A stretch of 49,478 bases of DNA from positions 1 through 49,478 of IMG/VR virus record IMGVR_UViG_3300013126_003045; one strand, 5' to 3'. Each line of letters opens with the position of its first letter. Positions within the stretch are counted from its first letter, which is position 1. This DNA is from a virus. The notes below the pieces were generated by a model. That model was given only the letters and a program-made list of their open reading frames with translations, was not told the origin of the DNA and searched no databases. Shown here piece by piece: positions 24,904-34,692 of this stretch. The position numbers and the translations under genes were made by a program.

Positions 24904-25560
24904 ATGATAGGAATATATAAAATAACTAATCCAAACGGGAAAATTTATATAGGTCAAACTACTAATCATATAGTTAGATGGAAAAAATATGAAAAAATGC
25001 ATTGTAAAGACCAACCTAGCCTATATAATTCATTAAAAAAATACGGCCCTGAAAAACATATATTTGAGGTAATAGAAGAATGCCATGTAGAGCAACTTGA
25101 TGAAAGGGAAATTTTTTGGGGGGAACATTATAATGTTCTTTCGAATAAACATTTAAATAATCGTTTGGGTAGAGGATATGGCTCATACGATAGTGAAGAA
25201 ACTAAACTTAAAAAATCCCTTTGTCATAAGGGTAGATCAAATTACTGGTTTAAAGGAAAATCTTTATCTCAAGAGCAACGTGATAAGATATCTAAATCTA
25301 AAACAGGAATAAAACAAAACAGAACAAAACCTAGAAAAGATAAAGGAATACCAAAAAATAATCATATAAATGCTGTTATTAAAGCCAAATCAAAACCAGT
25401 ACTGCAATATACTTTAGAAGGCATATTTATTAAAGAATGGAGTAGTGGAGCAATGGCTGCTAAAGAATTAAAACTTTATCAACCTAATATAAATTTATGT
25501 TGTAATGGCAAAACATCATTTTATAAAGGATATAAATGGGAATTTAAAAAATTAAATTAA
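24904..25560 (+). CDS. GIY-YIG homing endonuclease with NUMOD repeats
   Basis: 218 residues. The nuclease module opens with GIYKITNPNGKIYIGQT (3-19), containing both the GIY and YIG motifs. An Arg follows at about 25, and the catalytic Glu is likely in LDEREIFWGEHY. NUMOD3-like KGKSLSQEQRDKISKSKTG (about 117-135) and a NUMOD1-like C-terminus, LQYTLEGIFIKEWSSG with GYKWEFKKLN, give sequence-specific DNA contact. Domain order matches the enzyme at 211. It is inserted between neck genes 13 and 14, two nt on each side, and lacks its own promoter-like element, so it probably depends on read-through from gp13. Confidence 0.92.
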   Translation: MIGIYKITNPNGKIYIGQTTNHIVRWKKYEKMHCKDQPSLYNSLKKYGPEKHIFEVIEECHVEQLDEREIFWGEHYNVLSNKHLNNRLGRGYGSYDSEETKLKKSLCHKGRSNYWFKGKSLSQEQRDKISKSKTGIKQNRTKPRKDKGIPKNNHINAVIKAKSKPVLQYTLEGIFIKEWSSGAMAAKELKLYQPNINLCCNGKTSFYKGYKWEFKKLN

Positions 25561-25562
25561 AT

Positions 25563-26075
25563 ATGTGCGCATTATTTGGTACACAACGCGATATTTCATT
25601 ATTTAGACACCTTAATAGAGAGTTGTTATGGGATGTTATTACTCAACAATGTGTATTTTATCAACTTAAAACAGCTGAAACTAAAGTAAACATATATGGT
25701 GAAGCATCAGGTGCTAGATTTTATGCTGACCCTGTTCTTTTAAACGTATTAATTGAAAGAGGAGATGCCTCTCAACCAATTACAGATTTTGGTGTTGACT
25801 ATGAAAGACCAATGACATTTAGATTCCTACGCGATGATCTAATTGATGCTAATGTATTACCTGAGACAGGAGATATAGTCATGTGGTATGAAGCATATTG
25901 GGAAATCAGTAATGTTAACGACAACCAACTTGTAGTTGGAAAAGATCCAGCTTACCCATACAATACAAACCCTTTAAACCCAGGATTAGAAGGATTTGGT
26001 TCAAATTGGTCTATAATTTGTACAGCACATTATGTTCCTGCAGATAAAGTAGGTATAACCAGAGAAAGAATTTAA
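25563..26075 (+). CDS. 14: Neck protein (T4 gp14-like)
   Basis: 170 residues, shorter than T4 gp14 (256). The N-terminal region is the best match: RDISLFRHLNRELLWDVITQ (about 9-28), then YQLKTAETKVNIYGEASG (about 33-50). FRFLRDDLIDANVLPETGDI (about 88-107) is a pattern common in marine gp14-type proteins. It binds gp13 at the head exit and receives the tail. Position after gp13 and before gp15 agrees with T4 order, apart from the inserted endonuclease. Confidence 0.82.
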   Translation: MCALFGTQRDISLFRHLNRELLWDVITQQCVFYQLKTAETKVNIYGEASGARFYADPVLLNVLIERGDASQPITDFGVDYERPMTFRFLRDDLIDANVLPETGDIVMWYEAYWEISNVNDNQLVVGKDPAYPYNTNPLNPGLEGFGSNWSIICTAHYVPADKVGITRERI

Positions 26076-26078
26076 CGT

Positions 26079-27347
26079 ATGCCTAGAACTAGAAAACCCA
26101 ATCCAAAATCTCAAAAGCAAATTTCAAATGATTTGATAAATCCGTATGTAAATCCGGATAATGGGGATTCATACGGTAATCCAAATATACCTTCAAATTT
26201 TGATCAATTTACAGCAAATGAACAAAATGGTGTTGGATTTAATCGTTCAAATCAACTTTCATTTAAAGGAGATACAACAAAACCATTTACAATTGGGTTT
26301 GAAGATATAGATGAGGCAATTCACTATTACTTTTCCAATGTAATTAGACCCTCAGTTGTACAAAATGGAGATAGAATTGCAGTACCTGTAATTTACGGTT
26401 CACCTGAAAGATGGAAATCAACTCAAAAAGACGGATATTACAAAGATAAAAATGGTGCTATAATGGCTCCAATAATCATGTTTAAACGTGATAGCATAGA
26501 TAAAGTACGTTCATTAGGTAATAAATTAGACGCAAATAGTCCAAATCTATACACATCTTGGAAAAAAGTATATAATACAAAAAATGCATATTCAAATTTT
26601 AACATATTAAATAATAGAATACCAACAGAACAATTTATAGTTAATGTAATACCGGATTATGTTAAAATAACCTATTCATGTGCTGTACAAACATATTATG
26701 TATCTCAATTAAATAAAATAGTTGAAGCTATAAACTATGCCTCTGATTCATATTGGGGAAATCCTGAACGTTTTAAATTTATGGCTACAATTGATTCATA
26801 TTCAACCCCAATTGAAATCTCAGACAATACAGAAAGAATAGTAAAAGCTACATTTACTTTAAATATTAAAGGATATATCATTCCAGACAATATTCAAAAA
26901 CAACTTACCGCTATTAAAAAATATAACAGCAAATCTCAGGTTATTATTGGATTAGAGGTTGAAGGAGTAGGAGCTGAATTTTTAACTACCCAAGCTAAAA
27001 GACCACCAGTTATATTTCCGGGTAATCCAAGTGAAGCAGTTGCTGCTAGTCCTGTAAATCAAGCTACTATAACCTATTTAAATTCAAATACAACTTTAAG
27101 TGGAACTTATGTGTCTTCTAATACAGCAACATTTGCAGCAGGTTGGTTAACTGCTCCTGCAGGTTTACCGGCTACATCATTGTCTGATTTTGTATTTTAT
27201 ATTAATGGTGTGTTAGTAGATAATTCAAATGTTATATCATTTACACAAAGTGGAGGTGTTTCTACTTTAGTTTTAGACACTGTAGCTTTAGGCTATAATT
27301 TAGAAGCTACAGATGTTATTACTTCAATTGGAAAATTTAGTGTTTAA
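26079..27347 (+). CDS. 15: Tail terminator / sheath stabiliser (T4 gp15-like) with extra C-terminal domain
   Basis: 422 residues. Three blocks align with T4 gp15: NGDRIAVPVIYGSPERW (about 97-113; T4 has a similar DKFIRVPITYAS block), DYVKITYSCAVQTYYVSQ with LNKIVEAINY (about 193-221), and ERIVKATFTLNIKGYIIP (about 254-271). gp15 caps tube and sheath and joins tail to neck. T4 gp15 is 272 residues; the extra length here is an N-terminal Asn/Pro-rich tail and a beta-rich C-terminal domain (about 320-422, with SDFVFYINGVLVDNSN). Position after gp14 supports the call. Confidence 0.82.
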   Translation: MPRTRKPNPKSQKQISNDLINPYVNPDNGDSYGNPNIPSNFDQFTANEQNGVGFNRSNQLSFKGDTTKPFTIGFEDIDEAIHYYFSNVIRPSVVQNGDRIAVPVIYGSPERWKSTQKDGYYKDKNGAIMAPIIMFKRDSIDKVRSLGNKLDANSPNLYTSWKKVYNTKNAYSNFNILNNRIPTEQFIVNVIPDYVKITYSCAVQTYYVSQLNKIVEAINYASDSYWGNPERFKFMATIDSYSTPIEISDNTERIVKATFTLNIKGYIIPDNIQKQLTAIKKYNSKSQVIIGLEVEGVGAEFLTTQAKRPPVIFPGNPSEAVAASPVNQATITYLNSNTTLSGTYVSSNTATFAAGWLTAPAGLPATSLSDFVFYINGVLVDNSNVISFTQSGGVSTLVLDTVALGYNLEATDVITSIGKFSV

Positions 27348-27351
27348 TTTA

Positions 27352-27363
27352 TATTTATAATAA
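27352..27363 (+). promoter_or_regulatory. Late-promoter-like element
   Basis: TATTTATAATAA context with octamer TATAATAA at 27356-27363, only one nt before the ATG at 27365. At this spacing a T4-like start of transcription would fall at or inside the start codon. Confidence 0.45.
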
Positions 27364-27364
27364 A

Positions 27365-27508
27365 ATGGCAAAAGCAAAGCTACAATCAGCAGTTTCATTT
27401 GTAAGAAAACCACGTAAAAGACGTCCGGGAGTTCATGCAAAATCTAAAACAAGTAAAAACAAAACAAGTAAAAACTACTTTAAACCATATACAGCACAAG
27501 GTAAGTAA
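27365..27508 (+). CDS. Small basic protein, RRPGVHAKSKTSKNKTSKNY type
   Basis: 47 residues, extremely Lys/Arg-rich. It has the pattern KRRPGVHAKSKTSKNKTS and ends NYFKPYTAQGK. I recognise this as a small basic protein type recurring in phages of this group, although its role is unknown; nucleic-acid binding is a fair guess. Its TAA overlaps the ATG of the giant fibre gene (TAATG), so the two are probably co-translated. Confidence 0.7.
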   Translation: MAKAKLQSAVSFVRKPRKRRPGVHAKSKTSKNKTSKNYFKPYTAQGK

Positions 27509-30500
27509 TGTCATTAATTCAACCAAAACAATTAGCAGGTCAATTTTATAACATAACAGGATCTTTTACAGGATCTTTTGAAGGAGATGGTTCTGGTTTA
27601 ACTAATGTTCCTGGAACTGGAGGAGGATATGCCCAATTAACTATTACAACTACCTCTTCATTTAATACAAGTGATTTAATAGGTGGTATATCTCAAAATG
27701 GTAAACATGTAGTAGTAAATAACGGTTCATCTAATATAACAATTACTGTAGACAATGCTGTAAATTCATTTTACCAAATGATAGGAACTGGAAATATTAC
27801 ATTTGTTTCTGGTTCTGGAAGAACATTGACTGCTCCCAACGGTTCAACTATTTCTGCTCAATATAACGGAGCTAGTTTATCTTTTAATGGTACTGAAAAT
27901 ATTTTAGTATTAAGTAACGCTGGTTTTTTTTTTGATAGCTCTCCCGAATTAAGATTAGGAGATTATAGAATAGCAGAACAAATAAATGACCCTAGATTTC
28001 CACCATTAACTCCCTTAAATTCATCTTCTGGTGATTATCTTATAGTAAATACGAGTAATTATCTAGCTAGAACCCAAGACACATGGTTTGATTTAGCACT
28101 AGACTTATCATACCTCCCAGGAAATGTAACAGATTACACATTTTATGCAAAACGAATAGTACCTGGGTATTCTGATTTAGCAATTGGATTACAATTCACT
28201 TCATCAGTTACACATTCATACATTCAAACTAATGCTAGATATCCATTATCTAATGGTATAGTACCTAGTTCTAAAACTATGGCTGTTGAAATTACAGCTA
28301 AATCTGGTTCACAATATGTTGATTCTGTAGTTTACAAATTTCAAGTTGAACCTACTGCTTCATTAACTTCTGGTAGTATTATCCCATTAATTATAGATGT
28401 TGATCAATCTTCTTCAAACTCACCTTCCTCTTCACTTGTGTTTGGTGTTCCTTTTGCACCTGGACAATTATGGGATGAAAATAGAGTAACAATGCAGTAT
28501 GTTGGAGGAGCCCCAATTGAATATCAACGCGAAGTAACTGGAAACTGGATTACAAGTGGTTCAATTCAGTGGGTGCAATTAAGAACAGTAGCACCATCAG
28601 GCAGTCAATTAGAAGTAGCTATTGATGGAACCAATCAACCTTCAACAGGATCTAATTTAGTTACTAATCTAGGTGGAGGTCAATACCAAATGATAGCTGG
28701 TGATTATACTTTAACACTTGCAAAAGAACATTCACCCATTAAAACAATTAAAAAAGGAGCAACTACTATAACAAATAATACCGGTGCTAAAGGTTTATAT
28801 CTTCTAGTTAGTAATACTGCTTTAACAGCAAGTGGTGAATTAGCTCAATCTTCAACAGATGTTGATATAACAATTGAATCAGCTGGACCTGTTTCTTCTT
28901 GTGTTAAAATAGAAGGAGATTATATCACCTCAGGAGGAACAAGAGTAGCTAAACATATAACACGTTTAGAAAGTCATAAAGGTATAGATGGTGTAAATAT
29001 ATCACATACATTAGTACTTTCAAATTCAACAAATAATATTTGGTTTAGTGAAATGGGGTGGGAATTTTCAACAAACCCATCTACTGCTACCTCTGTTACT
29101 GCTTTATTTAATATTACCTCAAGTAATTTAGAAAACATAACAGAAATACCATTATCTAGTCTAACCACAGCCAGTATTTTACAAAATAGTTACCCAACAT
29201 TTGGAAGATCAGGAGCAGTACCACCAACCCAACCTAATTTTTCTATTTCAACTAATGGAATAATCTCAGCATCTTATGTTTCGGGATCAATGGGTGAATG
29301 GTTTGGATATAAAAGTGACAATAATGGTTTAGTTTGGGGTATTCAAGATACTGCTAGGCAAGCTCCAAAAGAAATTGTTGTAACTAGAGATAAAATTAAT
29401 TTAATGTTATTTTCTCCAAATGGAGGGGATGAAATAGATTTTAGAAACCCAACAATATATAATCGTTGGAATCTAGCAAATATATTACCTTACCAAGGAA
29501 CCACTTCAGCTTCTTTTGCTGCAGCACCAAGTGATGCTTATGGATGGTCTAAAACAACTAATCTTTTACTTTTACCAATTGATACAACCCCAAATACATC
29601 TTCAATTGCCCAAGAAGCAAATAAACTCCTTTACCCAGATTATGGATATGTAGATGCTAATTGGATGTATCAATCAGATGCTATGGGTCCTTTATACCCA
29701 TATGATTCTGCTAGTTTTGATTTAGCTGAAAAAGTTATAGATGGTAATATATCCCAATACACAAGTAGTGTACCTGGAGTAGCATATAACACATTTTTTG
29801 ACTATTATAATGGGCCCGCTTATTTTTACAATCAACGTTATCGTTTAACATATACTTTAATACATGATTCATGGCTTTTAACAGCTAGAAATGCAAACAG
29901 AAATGAAAATATTCGAAGACAAACCAGAAAATTTTCAGAAAATACTGCAAGAGCTTTTAGAGATAGTTACATTTGCCATTTAGATGAACCTGTAGGTACT
30001 CCTAATCGTAAATTTAAAGGTTTATTTATAGAAGGAAATGGAATTGCTGGTGATTTTCCTATGTACTGGGAAAGAGATCCTGGATATAACTTAGCAACCT
30101 CCGGTGATATACTTAATTTTATATGGGACTACCAAATTTCAGGTAACAGAAGATCTAAAGATGTTGCTATTGATTATGGAAATGGATTTAAAAATAATTT
30201 TAGTTATACTACAAGACAATTTAGAACCTTACCTAATATAAAACACATAGCACATGCCTATCAGTTTTCAGGTGATTATGAAATGTTGTTAGCTGTTGAA
30301 AAATTAAAAAATAGCTACAGTTCAATTGTAAACCAATCTGGTCCTTTAGTATACGATAAGGATGGTGCCCTTTTACTTTCAAAAATTAAAGCATACGAAA
30401 GTACAACATATAAAACCAATACAGATGTTGGTTCCATAATCGAAGCTTGGAAAGTAACAGGTTCAGATGTATTTAAACAAATGGCTCTTCGTTTAGCAAA

Positions 30501-32334
30501 TTATTGGAGAAATGCTAAAATGGGAAAAGATGCATTAACTAGAATATATGGTCAATATGATACTTTTTTATATTACAATACAGGATTGCTTTCTCAAGGT
30601 CAAATTATAGATTTTAACTTCAGAGGAAAAAATTTAAAATATAATACAACAACAGGAGTTACTTTAAATGTTGGTTTTTCTACATTTGATACTGTTTTAG
30701 GAGGAATGCCCTATCAGATGGATGTAATCTCTAAAACAAGTGCAAGTTTGCAACCTATATCTTCATTTGTTGCTTTTAGAGACTATCAAAACAATAACCC
30801 TATTTTCATTAAAAAGAACAACAATGGAAAAGGAATAGTAACTTATTTACAACCCGCATCTTCCACTGAAGAATCTGAAGATGAAGCGGATGATGAAGAA
30901 ATCACAGAAGATACTACACAAGGAGGGCTTACCTTTAAAATCCTTAAAAACCCAGCTACTTCACAAACATGGTCAGGTAATGATCCTATCCCTGTAGTTC
31001 AAAATGGAGTTAATCCTGGTACTGCAATACAATTAGAAATATCAAGAGATTTAGGTGCAAATAATTTAACACGTGATTTTGTATATAAATTCCAACCAAC
31101 TGTTAATGGAAACCAGTTTTTAGTAACAGATTCAACAGCATCCATAGTATTTAGAAATGATGGGTATTGGATGCCAAGAACAGTAAGACCTAATTACACA
31201 TATTATTTTAATGTTACCTCATCTGATTCTTCTCCCACAGCATTTTTTGAATATCCTACTAATTTATATGATCCAACAGGAAGTCTCTATACAGGAACAT
31301 CAGTATCTAAAAGTGTAAGCTTACCTTCAACGGGTTTATGGTCATTTCAACCAATTGACTACCCTTGTTTAGTATCAAGTTCGGGAATGCCTCCATATTT
31401 TACTATTAATAGTGGAAGTTTCTGGTTTAATCCTTTAACTACTATTGAAGCTGATGAAAATGATAGTGTGTATAGTGATATTGAAGTCCAACCCCAATAT
31501 TACCCAGATCTAGGAACAATTTCCGGTTCTTTAATTAGTGGTAGTTTAACAGGAGGAGGATCTGGTATCTTACAAATAGCATCATCATCAGGTGATACAG
31601 AATTATTTAGTAACGTATCTGGTACATTAGAATTTTATTTCAAACCAGATAACTGGGATACTTTTACTATGTCCGATTTATCTTCTTTAGCAATACCTGT
31701 AGATAGAACTATTAACTATGATTCTTCCCCTGTACGTTTATATAGAAAATGGATGATGCAAATAATAACAGCTAGAGTTTCAGGATCTGCACCACTTACA
31801 GGAAGTTCTACAACCGGAAATAGATCATGGGCTATAGATTATTGGTTACTTCCCCAAGGTTCTAGAGGAAGCACAGCATATCCTTCAATAGAACCAACTC
31901 ATGCTTTTTACTCTGTCTTTTCATATTATAATGAAACAGGATCAGGAGCTACAGGAGTAGCAAATAATATATGGGCACAACAAGAAATTATACTACAAGA
32001 TAAATGGCATCATATGGCTATTACTTGGAACGAAAATACTGCCCCTGCATTTTACATTAATGGAAGAAAAACATCCGGAAATGATGTGTCAGCGGGATAT
32101 TACAACCCAGAAAAACCATGGTATATAAATTTCCCTGAATATTTAAAAGGATACATTACACAATTAAGAGTATCAACAGACGTAATTTATACAAGTAATT
32201 TTACCCCTCCACAAGGAGAAAATCCATATGGGTTCGTTTCTGGCTCAACATTATTTTATGTCCCCTTATCTGCAAGTGGAGATACATCATATATTACTTC
32301 AGGAAGTAAAACAATAAACGTGTCTTATATTTAA
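27508..32334 (+). CDS. Giant tail fibre with lyase-like depolymerase region and LamG-like end
   Basis: 1608 residues. The N-terminus contains GSFTGSFEGDGSGLTN, the attachment-type repeat also in the fibre at 19295. A beta domain (about 45-140) follows. Around 305-380, LVFGVPFAPGQLWDENRV and the region ending SIQWVQLRTVAPSGS resemble the N-terminal domain of PcRGLX/YetA-type exo-rhamnogalacturonan lyases (PL26). About 760-1095 is a Trp/Tyr/Arg-rich helical part (FPMYWERDPGYNLATSGD) consistent with the alpha/alpha toroid of such lyases. An acidic linker (about 1118-1138) and a LamG/concanavalin-like domain (about 1355-1560, WHHMAITWNENTAPAFYING) complete it. Probable role: bind and cut host surface polysaccharide. 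Enzyme family is inferred; catalytic residues were not assigned. Confidence 0.72.
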   Translation: MSLIQPKQLAGQFYNITGSFTGSFEGDGSGLTNVPGTGGGYAQLTITTTSSFNTSDLIGGISQNGKHVVVNNGSSNITITVDNAVNSFYQMIGTGNITFVSGSGRTLTAPNGSTISAQYNGASLSFNGTENILVLSNAGFFFDSSPELRLGDYRIAEQINDPRFPPLTPLNSSSGDYLIVNTSNYLARTQDTWFDLALDLSYLPGNVTDYTFYAKRIVPGYSDLAIGLQFTSSVTHSYIQTNARYPLSNGIVPSSKTMAVEITAKSGSQYVDSVVYKFQVEPTASLTSGSIIPLIIDVDQSSSNSPSSSLVFGVPFAPGQLWDENRVTMQYVGGAPIEYQREVTGNWITSGSIQWVQLRTVAPSGSQLEVAIDGTNQPSTGSNLVTNLGGGQYQMIAGDYTLTLAKEHSPIKTIKKGATTITNNTGAKGLYLLVSNTALTASGELAQSSTDVDITIESAGPVSSCVKIEGDYITSGGTRVAKHITRLESHKGIDGVNISHTLVLSNSTNNIWFSEMGWEFSTNPSTATSVTALFNITSSNLENITEIPLSSLTTASILQNSYPTFGRSGAVPPTQPNFSISTNGIISASYVSGSMGEWFGYKSDNNGLVWGIQDTARQAPKEIVVTRDKINLMLFSPNGGDEIDFRNPTIYNRWNLANILPYQGTTSASFAAAPSDAYGWSKTTNLLLLPIDTTPNTSSIAQEANKLLYPDYGYVDANWMYQSDAMGPLYPYDSASFDLAEKVIDGNISQYTSSVPGVAYNTFFDYYNGPAYFYNQRYRLTYTLIHDSWLLTARNANRNENIRRQTRKFSENTARAFRDSYICHLDEPVGTPNRKFKGLFIEGNGIAGDFPMYWERDPGYNLATSGDILNFIWDYQISGNRRSKDVAIDYGNGFKNNFSYTTRQFRTLPNIKHIAHAYQFSGDYEMLLAVEKLKNSYSSIVNQSGPLVYDKDGALLLSKIKAYESTTYKTNTDVGSIIEAWKVTGSDVFKQMALRLANYWRNAKMGKDALTRIYGQYDTFLYYNTGLLSQGQIIDFNFRGKNLKYNTTTGVTLNVGFSTFDTVLGGMPYQMDVISKTSASLQPISSFVAFRDYQNNNPIFIKKNNNGKGIVTYLQPASSTEESEDEADDEEITEDTTQGGLTFKILKNPATSQTWSGNDPIPVVQNGVNPGTAIQLEISRDLGANNLTRDFVYKFQPTVNGNQFLVTDSTASIVFRNDGYWMPRTVRPNYTYYFNVTSSDSSPTAFFEYPTNLYDPTGSLYTGTSVSKSVSLPSTGLWSFQPIDYPCLVSSSGMPPYFTINSGSFWFNPLTTIEADENDSVYSDIEVQPQYYPDLGTISGSLISGSLTGGGSGILQIASSSGDTELFSNVSGTLEFYFKPDNWDTFTMSDLSSLAIPVDRTINYDSSPVRLYRKWMMQIITARVSGSAPLTGSSTTGNRSWAIDYWLLPQGSRGSTAYPSIEPTHAFYSVFSYYNETGSGATGVANNIWAQQEIILQDKWHHMAITWNENTAPAFYINGRKTSGNDVSAGYYNPEKPWYINFPEYLKGYITQLRVSTDVIYTSNFTPPQGENPYGFVSGSTLFYVPLSASGDTSYITSGSKTINVSYI

Positions 32335-32335
32335 T

Positions 32336-32348
32336 ATATTTATAATAA
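32336..32348 (+). promoter_or_regulatory. Late-promoter-like element
   Basis: Octamer TATAATAA at 32341-32348, preceded by ATATATT; eight nt before the ATG at 32357. Confidence 0.55.
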
Positions 32349-32356
32349 AATACTAA

Positions 32357-34435
32357 ATGGCAAACCAATTATCGAAAACAGGCATAACCTCTCTCGGAAC
32401 CATTAGACCAGGACATGTTTCTCAATCAATAGATGCTTTTACAGGAATAGAGGCATACGATATTTCACTTTCGGGTTCATTTAATATGACAGGTTCTATA
32501 AATGGACAGCCTGGAGTTGTGAATAATTTAACAGCATCTTATGCTTTAACATCTTCATATGCTGAAAATGCTGGAACAACTATAGATACTGGTTCATTTA
32601 TTACAACATCTTCATTTAATTCATTTACAGGCTCTTCAGATAGTCAATTTGCAGGTACAGCTTCATATGCATTAACTGCTTCATATGCTGTAAGTGCTTC
32701 ATATGAAATAAATTATGAAACTTCAAGTTCATATGCCGAAACAGCTTCTGTTGCATTAAATGCCCAAACTGCTTCTTATGTAACAATTGCTCAAACCGCT
32801 TCATATATAGAAACAGCACAAACTGCTTCGTATGTAGCAAATGCAGTTAGTTCATCATATGCTTTAAGCGCCTCCTATGTGCCTGGTATCCCATCATTTA
32901 ATTTAGTTAATACAATATTTGTTTCACCTAGTGGCAGTGATGTAACCGGAACTATTGGAGATATAAGTAAACCTTATCAAAATCTTTATACTGCTAGAAA
33001 TGCAGCTTCATCCGGATCACTAATATATGTGTTTCCGGGTACATGGTCATATGATAATACAAATGCTGCTGGTAACCCTTATAATGGGCAGATAGATTCT
33101 TTAGTTAACCTATGGAAGGACAATACCTACTATTATTTTAGCCCAGGATCAAAAATATTTTTTTACAACCAAACAGTTACAGGTAATGATATGTACTTAT
33201 TTAAATCACCAGGTAGTGGAAGTACATGTATAGTTAGAGGTGATTTAGAGTTTAGCGGAAGTTCTACAGGAGCTGACAGTTTTGGGGGTGCTGTTGTATT
33301 CTATGAGCCGGGTATTGGCGATGGATGTACTTTTGATTGTGAAGTTAAATCTCTAACTTCTAAATCTCATTTAATTGGTACTAGAGGTAACACTATTACA
33401 GGTTCAACTTCTATCATAAAAATAACAGCTGATGAAATAAATTATACACATACTGGTAATAATGTTGGTCAATCAGGCATAGGTGCACCAATTGTAATCA
33501 GATCAACTTCTGATGCACAATATTACATAAATGCTAGAAAAGTTAGATCAACATATTATCGAGCAATACAAATTAGGGATTTAACAACTAGCAGCATTGC
33601 TGTTTTAAATATCAATTGTATTCAAAATTTAGGTAGTAATGATGCAATTGTTTGTGAAGTAAATGCATGTCCTAATATTATAGCAAATATAGATAGATGT
33701 GAATATGTTGGGCGACCATATGAAACATCCGCAAATTTGTCAACTTTTAAATTTATTGGTAATATTAATTGGTATGAGGTTGGTGATGTAGGAATTGCAA
33801 GTAAATTTACATTTGGAGGAAGTTCTCAAGGAACAACAATATTAAACGGATATTATAATTTTAAATATAATAGATTACCTTTTTCAAGTACCACATCAGA
33901 AAAAATATATGTTAACGGAACAATTAATTTTGAAACAGCAAATTTTACTAATGTTATTTTTCAAAATGCCGGTTCTGGAGAAATTAACTTTAATGGTAAT
34001 ATAACAGGTAATTTCCAAGGAGTCGTTGCTAGACCTAGAACAGGAAAAATTATTTTTAATGATAGTAATATTATACCAAGCATAACAGGTGGGTTATTTA
34101 TTAGCAATGATACAACAACTACTGGAACATTAAATCTAAAAAATACATATGCATTATTTAATTCTACATCAGATATAATTAATGGGCAATATGTAAATCT
34201 TAATCTACTTAACTCACAAATAAAAAATTTAGGAACATCTAGTATAATTGTAAATACAACTCCTTCTGGAAGCATACAGTTGCATAATTCACTTCTTATA
34301 ACCTCAGGAAGCAGCACAATTAATATTACAGGTGTAGCCCCATTAGTAGTTTCAAATACAACATCAAATACAGCTATAACAGCATCTGTAATATACGGAA
34401 CAATTACAGAATTAACAGAAGCAAATATATCATGA
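32357..34435 (+). CDS. Tail fibre with TASY repeats and beta-helix domain
   Basis: 692 residues. After a short N-terminal head, about 10-12 degenerate repeats of the type QTASYVETA / SYALTASYA (about 58-175) form a probable trimeric coiled or beta-spiral stalk. It is followed by VSPSGSDVTGTIGDISKPYQ (about 191-210), the usual start of a right-handed parallel beta-helix in receptor-binding or depolymerising phage proteins. The remainder is rung-like, rich in Ile, Asn, Gly and Ser. No catalytic residues are identifiable. It overlaps the next start as ATGA. Confidence 0.75.
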   Translation: MANQLSKTGITSLGTIRPGHVSQSIDAFTGIEAYDISLSGSFNMTGSINGQPGVVNNLTASYALTSSYAENAGTTIDTGSFITTSSFNSFTGSSDSQFAGTASYALTASYAVSASYEINYETSSSYAETASVALNAQTASYVTIAQTASYIETAQTASYVANAVSSSYALSASYVPGIPSFNLVNTIFVSPSGSDVTGTIGDISKPYQNLYTARNAASSGSLIYVFPGTWSYDNTNAAGNPYNGQIDSLVNLWKDNTYYYFSPGSKIFFYNQTVTGNDMYLFKSPGSGSTCIVRGDLEFSGSSTGADSFGGAVVFYEPGIGDGCTFDCEVKSLTSKSHLIGTRGNTITGSTSIIKITADEINYTHTGNNVGQSGIGAPIVIRSTSDAQYYINARKVRSTYYRAIQIRDLTTSSIAVLNINCIQNLGSNDAIVCEVNACPNIIANIDRCEYVGRPYETSANLSTFKFIGNINWYEVGDVGIASKFTFGGSSQGTTILNGYYNFKYNRLPFSSTTSEKIYVNGTINFETANFTNVIFQNAGSGEINFNGNITGNFQGVVARPRTGKIIFNDSNIIPSITGGLFISNDTTTTGTLNLKNTYALFNSTSDIINGQYVNLNLLNSQIKNLGTSSIIVNTTPSGSIQLHNSLLITSGSSTINITGVAPLVVSNTTSNTAITASVIYGTITELTEANIS
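32541..32885 (+). repeat. Degenerate tandem repeats encoding TASY units
   Basis: Repeated GCTTCATATG-like segments encode TASYxxxAQTASYVETA units; a related array lies at 34767-34960. Codon-level repetition makes these likely recombination points between fibre genes. Confidence 0.75.
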
Positions 34436-34689
34436 CTTTAGCAGCATTACCAAAATTTAATACTATACAAGAAGGAGTAGATTATATGTCCACTTTTTTA
34501 TATCCTTGTGCATTTCAAGTAGGAATAGATAATTATGACTTTTTAGGAAATGGCATAACTATACTAGAAACTATTATAGAAATCCCTATAGATAACATGT
34601 ATATGATAACAGGATATGGAAATTCAGATACTACTGAAGGAGTTTTATATGTAGAGGATGGTGTTTGTAAATGTAATAAAATAGGATAA
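34432..34689 (+). CDS. Small protein between fibre genes
   Basis: 85 residues, starting within the stop of the fibre before it (ATGA). Segments FNTIQEGVDYMSTFLYP and DNMYMITGYGNS are followed by a Cys-containing end, EDGVCKCNKIG. No family is recognised. The tight coupling on both sides suggests a fibre accessory or trimming/attachment factor, not proven. Confidence 0.55.
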   Translation: MTLAALPKFNTIQEGVDYMSTFLYPCAFQVGIDNYDFLGNGITILETIIEIPIDNMYMITGYGNSDTTEGVLYVEDGVCKCNKIG

Positions 34690-34692
34690 AAA

